Part shown: positions 24,202 to 32,136 of the stretch, one piece after another
How the letters are laid out: every line of letters begins with the position of its first letter
How positions within the stretch are numbered: position 1 is the first letter of the stretch
Source of the DNA: UBA1181 sp045226255
GTDB taxonomy: Bacteria > Bacteroidota > Bacteroidia > Bacteroidales > Paludibacteraceae
NCBI GenBank assembly: GCA_045226255.1
Contig: JBGVCG010000012.1
Span: 117,674-181,673, forward strand
Direction of reading: 5' to 3'
Length of the DNA: 64,000 nt
Program-made: the position numbers and the translations under genes
The notes under the pieces: generated by a model
Told to the model about the DNA's origin: nothing
Databases searched by the model: none
What the model saw: the letters and a program-made list of their open reading frames with translations, nothing else

Positions 24202-24231
24202 CAAAGGTGGACAGAATGTGCTATTTTACAA
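24202..24231 (-). promoter_or_regulatory. candidate promoter of pdxST
   Basis: TTG (24231-24229) is followed after 19 bases by CACCTTTG (24209-24202), one mismatch from TAnnTTTG. It lies about 37 bases before the pdxS start. Confidence 0.55.
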
Positions 24232-24263
24232 AATAAGTATTCCTATTTGGTAAAATATTGTGC

Positions 24264-25355
24264 TTAAAAACACAAAGAGGAGGATTTCCTGAACTGGGAA
24301 GGGGATACTTTTTCGTAGTGGCGGAAGAACTTGCAGAACATGGCTTGTGAGGTGAATCCTAACTTGTCCGCCACCTCTTGGATGGTGAGGCGGGAGGTCT
24401 CCAGCAGTTGGATGGATTCTTGTATCAGGTAGTTGTCTATCACCTGCTTAGGCGTTTTGCCCACCGCCTTGTTGGTCACTTGGGAAAGGTACCTTGGGGT
24501 GATGGATAGTTGGTCCGCATAGAAGGCCACGTCGTGTGCGTGACGGTAATGTTCGGAGATGAGGGACATGAGTTGGTTGTACAGGTCCGCATTTCGGTAG
24601 GCTTTGTCGGGGGAGGGCACGGCATAGACCACTTGGCTGTGGATGTAGTCGTGCGCGTTGCGGATGGCGGTAGGGATATCGTCGCCCAGCGCCAGTCTCA
24701 CTGCGATGGCGGAGGATAGTGCCCCGCTGACTCCGTGCTTCTGCCAGCCGTCCATGTTGTGGGAAGAGAAGAAACGTTTCCTCCCCTTGTGGTAGAGCAG
24801 GGTGGTAATGCGTCCCTCCGTTTGGTGTCCGCCGCGGAGCATGATGGCCTCCGCACCCATGTCCGAAAAGGCTTCGGCTGTCGCCACCATGTCGTCGTCC
24901 GTGAAGATATCCTTTCCTAGCAGGAGTTTGGCCTCCTCGCATTTGATGATGAGCAGGGTGGAGATGGGTATCAGGTGTTTTTTTATCGCTTCGAGGGTCT
25001 CCTTGCGCACCAAGGGGGAACCGTTGGAGGAGATGATTCCAGGGTCGCAGACGATGGTCTTGCAGGCGATGACTTCGTCCCTCAGCCGGCGGATGGCCTG
25101 GGCGTCTCGTACCAGTCCGATCTTGATGGCCTTAGGCTTCGCCTTTTCGATGATGGATTGGGCCTGCTCCGTGACGATTTCAACGGGCAGGTCGAATATC
25201 TTTCTTGAGTCGTCCTCCTTTTGTACAGATACGGAGGTGATGATGGAGAGCGGGTAGCCCCCCAGTTCCGAGATGGTTTGGATGTCGGACTGTATGCCTG
25301 TCTCGCCAAAGCCGTCGGAGCCGGTGATGCTTAGGATAGGGGTGTCGCTCTTCAT
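24264..25355 (-). CDS. ThiD/PdxK-like kinase fused to an AraC-type DNA-binding domain
   Basis: This 363-residue protein joins two modules. Residues 1 to about 245 are a ribokinase-fold hydroxymethylpyrimidine or pyridoxine kinase (TGSDGFGETGIQSDIQ at the start, MLRGGHQTEGR near 170, and an anion-hole-like GVSGALSSAIA near 210). Residues about 255-363 are an AraC helix-turn-helix pair (YLSQVTNKAVGKTPKQVI, then VADKLGFTSQAMFCKFFRHY). In the kinase loop the usual GTGC-type sequence appears as GVSG, so activity is uncertain. It lies between cysE and pdxS in one operon, suggesting a vitamin-sensing regulator of PLP synthesis or a kinase with its own regulator. Confidence 0.88.
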   Translation of the reverse strand: MKSDTPILSITGSDGFGETGIQSDIQTISELGGYPLSIITSVSVQKEDDSRKIFDLPVEIVTEQAQSIIEKAKPKAIKIGLVRDAQAIRRLRDEVIACKTIVCDPGIISSNGSPLVRKETLEAIKKHLIPISTLLIIKCEEAKLLLGKDIFTDDDMVATAEAFSDMGAEAIMLRGGHQTEGRITTLLYHKGRKRFFSSHNMDGWQKHGVSGALSSAIAVRLALGDDIPTAIRNAHDYIHSQVVYAVPSPDKAYRNADLYNQLMSLISEHYRHAHDVAFYADQLSITPRYLSQVTNKAVGKTPKQVIDNYLIQESIQLLETSRLTIQEVADKLGFTSQAMFCKFFRHYEKVSPSQFRKSSSLCF

Positions 25356-25379
25356 AGGCAGTGTGAGTATGTTCTCTGC

Positions 25380-26270
25380 TTATATGCCCGCACCGTCGGT
25401 GAAGGTCTCTTCCACCGCCCTTTGCTGTACGATCTTCGAGTATGGTTTGACGCTCTGGGTAACCCAGATGTTACCGCCCACGATTGTGTCGTGACCGATG
25501 GTGATGCGTCCCAGGATGGAAGAGTTAGAGTAGATGGTCACGTTATCCTCTATGATCGGGTGTCTTGGCGTGTTTTGCGGAACACCGTTCTCGTTGAAGG
25601 TGAACTTCTTGGCACCGAGCGTTACGCCCTGGTAGAGGGTGACATGGTTGCCGATGATGCTGGTCTCGCCGATTACGACGCCCGTGCCATGGTCGATGGC
25701 GAAGTATTCGCCGATCTGTGCGCCCGGGTGGATGTCGATACCCGTCTTGGAGTGCGCCAACTCCGTGATGATGCGGGGCAGGACAGGCACTCCGAACTTC
25801 AGCAGGGCGTGTGCCACGCGGTAGTGGAGCATCACTTGCACGACAGGGTAGCAGAAGATGATCTCCCCGTAGGCGGTGACAGCTGGGTCTGCGTTGGACA
25901 TCGCCTCAATATCGGTATATAGTAATCGTTTGATCTCAGGGATAGCGTCGATGAATTTCAAGGCGATCTCATCGCTGCTGCTTTCGCAGATCTCCTCTCC
26001 CTTGAAACTTTTGAAGCAGAGGCTTATTTGTTCTTTCAGATCCTTCTCCAGTTGTTCCATGCTCACTCCGATGTGGTAGTGGCGGCTTTCCGTGCTTTGG
26101 ATTTCTGCCCCGAAATAACCAGGGAAGATGATTTGTTTAAGTGTCTCAATGATTTTTTCGATAGCGGTGACGGATGGTTGTTTGCCGCCTTCCGTATTCA
26201 TAATTTTTTCCTGTTCGGTGATCTCCGAGAGGATTTTAACGTTCTTTGTTAATGTTTTTTTCTTATCCAT
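25380..26270 (-). CDS. cysE: serine O-acetyltransferase
   Basis: This 296-residue enzyme makes O-acetylserine from serine and acetyl-CoA, the co-substrate of the CysK copies. The N-terminal half is the helical SAT domain; the C-terminal half has hexapeptide repeats with IDIHPGAQIG, the catalytic IDHGTGVVIGE and NVTIYSNSSILG. The frame is open to 26297, but a TAACTTTG promoter element covers 26295-26302, so the first usable ATG is 26270 (MDKKKT). It heads the operon with the kinase-AraC gene 24 bases on, then pdxS and pdxT. Feedback inhibition by cysteine is typical of the family. Confidence 0.93.
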   Translation of the reverse strand: MDKKKTLTKNVKILSEITEQEKIMNTEGGKQPSVTAIEKIIETLKQIIFPGYFGAEIQSTESRHYHIGVSMEQLEKDLKEQISLCFKSFKGEEICESSSDEIALKFIDAIPEIKRLLYTDIEAMSNADPAVTAYGEIIFCYPVVQVMLHYRVAHALLKFGVPVLPRIITELAHSKTGIDIHPGAQIGEYFAIDHGTGVVIGETSIIGNHVTLYQGVTLGAKKFTFNENGVPQNTPRHPIIEDNVTIYSNSSILGRITIGHDTIVGGNIWVTQSVKPYSKIVQQRAVEETFTDGAGI

Positions 26271-26410
26271 TGGTGTTGTCTGATGTTTCATATGCAAAGT
26301 TATTAAAAAAAAGCAAGCTATTGTCTGCTTGATTTATTTTTCGTCCAATTATAACTCTATTGCTGGGTTTGAGCGCATGAGAAACCTCTCTTTCCCCCCT
26401 GTTTTTTCTC

Positions 26411-26452
26411 TGAGAATGGCTGTCCCCTGATTATTTTTCAGTGCCATTCTCA
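26411..26452. repeat. 10-bp perfect inverted repeat in the cysE-holB divergent region
   Basis: TGAGAATGGC (26411-26420) and GCCATTCTCA (26443-26452) can form a hairpin with a 22-base loop. It lies between two divergent promoters and is followed by a short T run on the plus strand. No gene precedes it on that strand, so a terminator role is unclear. Confidence 0.45.
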
Positions 26453-26469
26453 CTTTTTCGGTCAATCTG

Positions 26470-26500
26470 TTGCCGCACTAGAAACAAATTACTAATTTTG
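26470..26500 (+). promoter_or_regulatory. promoter of holB-ricT-gldH
   Basis: TTG (26470-26472) is followed after 20 bases by TAATTTTG (26493-26500). The dyad AAACGATTT-CGCA-AAATCGTTT overlaps the likely transcription start. Confidence 0.75.
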
Positions 26501-26531
26501 AAACGATTTCGCAAAATCGTTTATTTGTAGC

Positions 26532-27665
26532 ATGTTGTTTAAGGATGTTTATGGGCAAAGTGCCATCAAGCAGAGGCTGATTAGAGAGGTGACGGAGGGT
26601 CGTTTGCCTCATGCGGTATTGCTTTGCGGACCGGAAGGGACGGGGAAGTTAGGACTTGCCTTGGCTTTGGCCCAATATCTTTGCTGTGAGGATCGGAAGG
26701 GGGATGAGCCGTGCGGTTGTTGCAATTCGTGCCGTATGTCCGCCAAGTTGGTGCATCCGGACCAGCATTTCGTATTCCCCATCTACAAGGAGAAATCCGC
26801 TGACACGACAACGTGCGAGAATTTCTTGCCACAGTGGCGCAACCGCTTGTTGCAGTCCCCGTATTTCAGCTACGACCAGTGGAACGAGGACCTGAAGTCG
26901 GATAATAAGCAGTCCATGATTTATGCCAGCGAGAGCGAGGCGATCATACGTAAGTTCAATACGAAGCCGTATGAGGCGGATTGCAAGGTCATGATCATCT
27001 GGCTCCCGGAGAAGATGAACGAGGTGTGCGCCAACAAACTGTTGAAGATCCTGGAGGAGCCGCCGGAGAAGTCCTATTTCATCCTGGTGAGCGAAAGCCC
27101 GGAGACGTTGCTCTCCACCATCATCTCCCGTACGCAGCGGATCTTTGTTCCGCCGCTGGAGGAGGCGGATATGCGTGAGGCGCTCTCTCGCCGATTCGGA
27201 CTAACGGGTGCCGCACTCGAAGACGTGGCGCATGTGGCGAAGGGCAACTTGGTGGCGGCGGAAAGAATCGTCGAGACGGCCGATGACACGAAGGAGTATT
27301 TCGATTTGTTCGTTACCCTGATGCGCATATCGTATATGGGTGACGCGCGGAAGATGAAGACGTGGACGGAGGCGGTCAACGCATTGGGGCGGAAACGTCA
27401 GATTTCATTCCTCGCGTACGTGCAGAACATGGTGCGGGAGAATTTTATTTATAATATTCAAAATAAGGAAATTAGCTATATGACGACCGAGGAGGCGGCT
27501 TTCGCCCAGAAGTTCGCTCCGTACGTGAATGAGTTGAATATAGCGCAGTTCCTATCCGAAATGGACCTGGCTCAGCAGCACATCGGGCAGAATGTGCAGG
27601 CTAAAATCGTCTTTTTTGACCTCGCCATGAAGGTGGCGGTCCTGCTGAGACGGGTGAAAATGTAG
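26532..27665 (+). CDS. holB: DNA polymerase III delta' subunit
   Basis: This 377-residue clamp-loader subunit has an AAA+ fold with a degenerate P-loop (GPEGTGKL, lacking the Ser/Thr), a four-cysteine zinc module (CGCCNSC and the preceding CC) and the sensor-like LLKILEEPPEKSYFIL. Delta' works in the clamp loader without hydrolysing ATP itself. It begins a plus-strand housekeeping run and lies 14 bases ahead of ricT, an arrangement common in Bacteroidetes and Firmicutes. Confidence 0.93.
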   Translation: MLFKDVYGQSAIKQRLIREVTEGRLPHAVLLCGPEGTGKLGLALALAQYLCCEDRKGDEPCGCCNSCRMSAKLVHPDQHFVFPIYKEKSADTTTCENFLPQWRNRLLQSPYFSYDQWNEDLKSDNKQSMIYASESEAIIRKFNTKPYEADCKVMIIWLPEKMNEVCANKLLKILEEPPEKSYFILVSESPETLLSTIISRTQRIFVPPLEEADMREALSRRFGLTGAALEDVAHVAKGNLVAAERIVETADDTKEYFDLFVTLMRISYMGDARKMKTWTEAVNALGRKRQISFLAYVQNMVRENFIYNIQNKEISYMTTEEAAFAQKFAPYVNELNIAQFLSEMDLAQQHIGQNVQAKIVFFDLAMKVAVLLRRVKM

Positions 27666-27679
27666 AAAATTTTATTTTT

Positions 27680-29206
27680 ATGAGCGTATTTAACGGCTGT
27701 CAACTGAACAGAAAGGGTTGCAGCAAAAAAACAGATCAGAAGTTAGACACATACGATTGGTTGTGTGATATACCGGAGTCGGTGAATGCCACGGACTTGG
27801 TGGAGGTCACTTTTAAGAACACCAGAAAGGGATATTTCCGTAATACGAACGGACTTGCCTTGGAGAAGGGCGACGTGGTGGCGGTTGAGGCTACTCCTGG
27901 CCACGACATCGGAACGGTCTCCATGACGGGACAACTTGTATTGGCGCAGATGAAGAAGTATCATGTGGACCAGACCCGTACGGAAATCAAACGTATTTAC
28001 AGGAAGGCCCGCCCGAACGACTTGGAGAAGTTCGAGGAGGCGAAGGCGAGGGAGCACGACACGATGTTGCGTGCCCGTAAGATCGCCGAGAACCTGAAAC
28101 TGAACATGAAGATCGGTGACGTGGAGTATCAAGGGGATGGTAACAAGGCCATCTTTTACTATATCGCTGATGAGCGCGTGGATTTCCGTGAGCTTATCAA
28201 AGTGCTGGCGGATTCTTTCCATGTGCGCATCGAGATGAAACAGATCGGTGCCAGACAGGAGGCCGGCAGGATCGGTGGAATCGGTCCGTGCGGTAGGCCA
28301 TTGTGTTGCTCCTCATGGCTGACCAAGTTCAGCTCCGTGGCCACGAGTTCGGCGCGTTACCAGGAGATCTCCCTGAACCCGCAGAAACTGGCGGGCCAGT
28401 GCGCTAAGCTGAAGTGTTGCCTTAACTACGAGGTGGACGCTTACGTGGAGGCGCAGAAGGATATTCCGCCTCGCAACATTCCATTGGAGACGAAGGATGC
28501 TACCTTCTATCACTTCAAGACGGATGTGTTCGGACGTATCATGCAATATTCGTCCGCTCCGAACATGGCCTCCAATGTGGTCTCCATCCCGATCGAGCGT
28601 GTGAAGGAGATCATGGCGCTGAACAAGCAGGGCATCAAGGTGGATTCCTTGCTGGAGGAGACGGAAGACGGAAAGCCAATCGATTACGAGAATGTGGTCG
28701 GACAGGATAGCCTGACCCGTTTCGATAAGAAAAAGAAGAAGAAAAAGAAGAACAAAGGCAATGGTTCCGCCGCTGCTCAGGCCGCTACCGACAATGCGGA
28801 AGGCGCATCCGCTTCCCCTGCTAATGAAGGGGGCAACGAGGCTCCGCAGGAGGCTGCAGGCAATGCCGAGGCGAAGGCAGACAATGGAGGCCAAAACAAT
28901 GCGAAGAACAATGGTTCCCAGCGTGGTGATAAGCGCCAGAACCGTGACCGCAACAATAGACGTCCGCAACAGCAGAAGCAACAGCCTTCTCCATCGGACG
29001 GTGAGTCCGCTCCTGCCCGTAACGAAGAGGGTGGGGCTGGTGATAACGAAGGCAAGAACAATGGTCAACCTTCCAACCAGAATGGTAATCCGAACCGCAA
29101 CCGCAATAACCGCCGCAGAGGAAATAACCAGCGGAGACAGAATGGCGGCAACGGTGGCGGCAACGAGGGAGGAAACAACCAACCGTCTAACAATGTAAAT
29201 GAGTAA
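27680..29206 (+). CDS. ricT: RicT/YaaT-type PSP1-domain protein with a long disordered tail
   Basis: This 508-residue protein has a PSP1 C-terminal domain core with the cysteine motifs GPCGRPLCC and GQCAKLKCCLNYE (about 200-255), which hold an iron-sulfur cluster in Bacillus RicT. From about residue 350 the sequence is low-complexity: a lysine run (KKKKKKKKN) and then Asn, Gly, Gln and Arg repeats, with RNNRRRGNNQRR near the end. The tail is basic and probably binds RNA. RicT homologues affect RNase Y-linked RNA turnover in Firmicutes; the role in Bacteroidetes is unproven. Confidence 0.88.
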   Translation: MSVFNGCQLNRKGCSKKTDQKLDTYDWLCDIPESVNATDLVEVTFKNTRKGYFRNTNGLALEKGDVVAVEATPGHDIGTVSMTGQLVLAQMKKYHVDQTRTEIKRIYRKARPNDLEKFEEAKAREHDTMLRARKIAENLKLNMKIGDVEYQGDGNKAIFYYIADERVDFRELIKVLADSFHVRIEMKQIGARQEAGRIGGIGPCGRPLCCSSWLTKFSSVATSSARYQEISLNPQKLAGQCAKLKCCLNYEVDAYVEAQKDIPPRNIPLETKDATFYHFKTDVFGRIMQYSSAPNMASNVVSIPIERVKEIMALNKQGIKVDSLLEETEDGKPIDYENVVGQDSLTRFDKKKKKKKKNKGNGSAAAQAATDNAEGASASPANEGGNEAPQEAAGNAEAKADNGGQNNAKNNGSQRGDKRQNRDRNNRRPQQQKQQPSPSDGESAPARNEEGGAGDNEGKNNGQPSNQNGNPNRNRNNRRRGNNQRRQNGGNGGGNEGGNNQPSNNVNE

Positions 29207-29211
29207 GGACG

Positions 29212-29697
29212 ATGATGGGTAATAGATTAATTGCGTGTCTGTTCGGCCTGATGGCCCTTGCGGTATCCTTGTTGAGCTGTGAAGACGAGGCCCTCTATCA
29301 TGCGTCGAGGATGATCCCTAATGAGGGTTGGTATAAGAACGATGTGGTGTCGTTCGATTTTGACATGGCGGATACGACCAGCTCCTACAACGTGTTGGTG
29401 GATGTCCGCAACAACAATGACTATCCGTTCCAGAACTTCTGGCTCTTCATCCATACGGTGATGCCGGATTCGACGGAGTTCTCCGATACCCTGAACTGCG
29501 TGTTGGCGGATAATTACGGAAAGTGGATCGGAAAGTCTTCCGGCTCCATGTATCATGTACCTGTGGCATTCCGCTTGGACGCGAAGTTCCCTCAGACGGG
29601 TAAGTACCATCTCGATCTGCTACAGGGAATGCGGATGGATGTATTGCCGGGTATTAAGGAAATAGGCGTGAGGGTGTTGAAGAATGGGAAAGAATAA
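29212..29697 (+). CDS. gldH: GldH-family lipoprotein
   Basis: This 161-residue lipoprotein has a signal sequence with lipobox LLSCEDE (Cys23). The mature protein matches GldH: YKNDVVSFDFDM, then VDVRNNNDYPFQNFWLF, then LLQGMRMDVLPGIKEIGVRV. GldH is needed for gliding in Flavobacterium but is also kept in non-gliding Bacteroidales, where its job is unknown. It starts five bases after ricT and overlaps the next gene by 14 bases. Confidence 0.92.
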   Translation: MMGNRLIACLFGLMALAVSLLSCEDEALYHASRMIPNEGWYKNDVVSFDFDMADTTSSYNVLVDVRNNNDYPFQNFWLFIHTVMPDSTEFSDTLNCVLADNYGKWIGKSSGSMYHVPVAFRLDAKFPQTGKYHLDLLQGMRMDVLPGIKEIGVRVLKNGKE

Positions 29698-31426
29698 GTT
29701 AGCGAAATTCGGGGAGATGGAGTCATTCCCCCATGTGTTCCAATACACATTCTCAGCCCTGAAGGCGACGGGTGATGCCTTCCCTCTGAAAGGGAAGTGG
29801 AGCGAGTTCTTCGGCAACGGAAACCCTATTGTGCTGGAGCTGGGATGTGGACGCGGAGAGTATACCGTGGCATTGGCGGAGCTCTTCCCCGAAAAGAATT
29901 TCATAGGGGTGGACATCAAGGGTGCACGCATGTGGGCGGGTGCGAAGGAGTCTTTCCAGAAGGGGATGAAGAATGTGGCGTTCATCCGCACGAACATCGA
30001 GATCATCGATGCTTTCTTCGCCCCTGATGAGGTCGCTGAGATCTGGCTCACCTTCCCGGACCCGCAGATGAAGAAGGTGCGCAAACGCCTTACCTCGACC
30101 CGCTTCATGGACTTGTACCAGAAGTTTGTGGTGGATGGTGGACTGATCCATCTGAAGACGGACAGCAACTTCCTCTACCAGTACACCTGCGAGATGGTGA
30201 AGGCGAACCACTACAAGGTGGAGTTTCAGAATGATGATCTATACCATTCGGACTTCTCGGATGATAAGATCTTGTCCATCAAGACCTTCTACGAGCAGCA
30301 GTGGATAGAGCGGGGATTGACCATCAAGCACATCCGTTTCGTGCTGGACAAGCGTGAGACCTTTGTCGAACCGGATGTGGAGATCGAATATGATAATTAC
30401 AGAAGTTATAATAGAACCAGACGTGGTATGGAAAAAAGCAATGAGGAAGGTGCGTTGAGTTTCGTCTCGGCGCAGAACTTGGTTAAGAAATCGTTGAAGG
30501 AGCTGAATTGGGACATCAATCCTCACGGGCTGTATGACCCAATCGCCTATGTTTTGTCGTTGGGTGGCAAACGTATCCGCCCTACGTGCGCTTTGCTGGC
30601 GTGCGGGATGTTCTCCGATGACTATGCGAAGGCGCTGAACCCTGCGCTTGCGTTGGAGGTCTTCCATAACTTCACGCTTTTGCATGACGATATCATGGAC
30701 AAGGCGGACATGAGGCGCGGACAGCCAACCGTTCATGTGAAATGGAACGATAACACGGCCATCTTGTCCGGCGACGCTATGCTAATCAAGGCCTACCAAT
30801 TGTTGGCTAAATGTGAACCGAATGTGTTCCCTGCCATCTCCGCCATCTTCTCCCAGACGGCGGTGGAGGTTTGCGAGGGACAACAATACGATATGGATTT
30901 CGAGTCGAGGAACGATGTCACTGTCGACGAATACATGGAGATGATCCGCTTGAAGACGGCTGTTCTTTTGGCCGCCAGCCTACAGATCGGTGCCATCTGC
31001 GGAGGCGCCAAGGAGGCGGATGCCAAGGCCTTGTACGAGTATGGCATCGGTATCGGACTTGCCTTCCAGTTGAAGGATGACCTCTTGGATGTCTGGGGCG
31101 ACGTGAAGAAGTTCGGTAAGAAGATCGGAGGCGATATCTGTTGCAACAAGAAAACCTTCTTGCTCATCAATGCGTACGCTAAGGCGAATGTGGAGGAGAA
31201 GAAGGAACTGGACCGCTGGTTGTTGGCGGAGACGACCGACCGTGACGCGAAGGTTTCCGCGGTGACCCAATTATATGAGCGCCTCGGCATCAAAACGTTG
31301 GCGGAACAGACTATTCGGACATACTACGACCGTGCCATTGAGGCGTTGGACAAGGTGGGTGTTGAGAAGGAACGGAAAGAGGTATTGTATCAATTGGCTT
31401 ATGACTTAATGTACAGGGAAGATTAA
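29684..31426 (+). CDS. fusion of tRNA (guanine-N7)-methyltransferase (TrmB) and polyprenyl diphosphate synthase
   Basis: One uninterrupted 580-codon frame encodes two enzymes. Residues 1 to about 245 are TrmB: LELGCGRGEYT (SAM site, about 51-61) and TFPDPQMKKVRKRL (about 126-139), which methylates G46 of tRNA. Residues about 249-580 are a trans-polyprenyl synthase: LGGKRIRP, first aspartate motif DDIMD (335-339) and second DDLLD (about 465-469), making the side chain of quinones or a related prenyl chain. Both halves are full length. An ATG at 30428, at the junction (MEKSNEEG), could also give a free synthase by internal initiation. In relatives the two genes are usually separate, so this may be a stop-codon loss. 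Confidence 0.9.
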   Translation: MGKNKLAKFGEMESFPHVFQYTFSALKATGDAFPLKGKWSEFFGNGNPIVLELGCGRGEYTVALAELFPEKNFIGVDIKGARMWAGAKESFQKGMKNVAFIRTNIEIIDAFFAPDEVAEIWLTFPDPQMKKVRKRLTSTRFMDLYQKFVVDGGLIHLKTDSNFLYQYTCEMVKANHYKVEFQNDDLYHSDFSDDKILSIKTFYEQQWIERGLTIKHIRFVLDKRETFVEPDVEIEYDNYRSYNRTRRGMEKSNEEGALSFVSAQNLVKKSLKELNWDINPHGLYDPIAYVLSLGGKRIRPTCALLACGMFSDDYAKALNPALALEVFHNFTLLHDDIMDKADMRRGQPTVHVKWNDNTAILSGDAMLIKAYQLLAKCEPNVFPAISAIFSQTAVEVCEGQQYDMDFESRNDVTVDEYMEMIRLKTAVLLAASLQIGAICGGAKEADAKALYEYGIGIGLAFQLKDDLLDVWGDVKKFGKKIGGDICCNKKTFLLINAYAKANVEEKKELDRWLLAETTDRDAKVSAVTQLYERLGIKTLAEQTIRTYYDRAIEALDKVGVEKERKEVLYQLAYDLMYRED

Positions 31427-31440
31427 TCATTATTACCATC

Positions 31441-32136
31441 ATGCCATATAGAAGATTACCCAATACGAACCAGGCAAGGTTGCGCTCCATCCAACAGGCT
31501 GTGAGCAAGGGCGAAATGGCTAATCTATATGACCTCGCCTATTCCTATAAGTTGTTCGAGGATGCGAAGGCTTTCCTCGTGAGGTACCAGCGTGCCATCA
31601 ATGAAAATAAGCAATGCTCGGAGAAACAGTTTTCTACGAGTCTTGAGTTCCAGGAGGCCGCGAAGAACGCCCGCATGTATGTCTCTCATTTTATCAAGGT
31701 GTTGAATATGTGCGTGCAACGGCATGAGATACGTGCCGAATACAAGGAGTTCTACGGTTTGAAGCCTGAGAGCAATGTCACCCCTGACCTCTCGTCGGAC
31801 GATAGTCTGTATGAGTGGGGAAAGAAAATCATAGAGGGGGAACAACGCCGTCTCAGCATGGGCGGAACTCCTATCTACAACCCCGCCATCGCCAAGGTGC
31901 GTGTGCATTATGACATCTTTGCTGACGGGTATGGAAATCAGAAGGTATTGCAGAACAATACAGTGAGGACGAGCGAGAACATCGTCCAACTCAATAAATA
32001 TGCCGATGAACTGATCTTGCAGATCTGGGATGAGGTGGAGGCTACGTTCGCTGATCAGCAACCAGCCGCAAAGATTGAGAAATGCAAGGCTTACGGTTTG
32101 ATTTATTATTATAGAAAAGGTGAAAAGGCGGAATGA
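31441..32136 (+). CDS. conserved hypothetical protein
   Basis: This 231-residue cytoplasmic protein starts MPYRRLPNTNQARL, has no signal peptide or membrane segment, and is helical by composition, with a conserved-looking TPIYNPAIAKVRVHY near 140-154. It starts 14 bases after the prenyl synthase fusion and overlaps malQ by four bases, so it belongs to the same operon. I recall similar proteins in Bacteroidales but no function. Confidence 0.75.
   Translation: MPYRRLPNTNQARLRSIQQAVSKGEMANLYDLAYSYKLFEDAKAFLVRYQRAINENKQCSEKQFSTSLEFQEAAKNARMYVSHFIKVLNMCVQRHEIRAEYKEFYGLKPESNVTPDLSSDDSLYEWGKKIIEGEQRRLSMGGTPIYNPAIAKVRVHYDIFADGYGNQKVLQNNTVRTSENIVQLNKYADELILQIWDEVEATFADQQPAAKIEKCKAYGLIYYYRKGEKAE

Noticed and set aside
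5045..24260. TATTTTAyC-like words near five sulfur and PLP promoters as a common operator
   Set aside because: The distance to the promoter varies from inside the spacer to about 90 bases upstream, and the word is common in AT-rich intergenic DNA.
28313..29182. 289-codon minus-strand frame opposite ricT
   Set aside because: It mirrors the low-complexity tail of ricT and has no family features.
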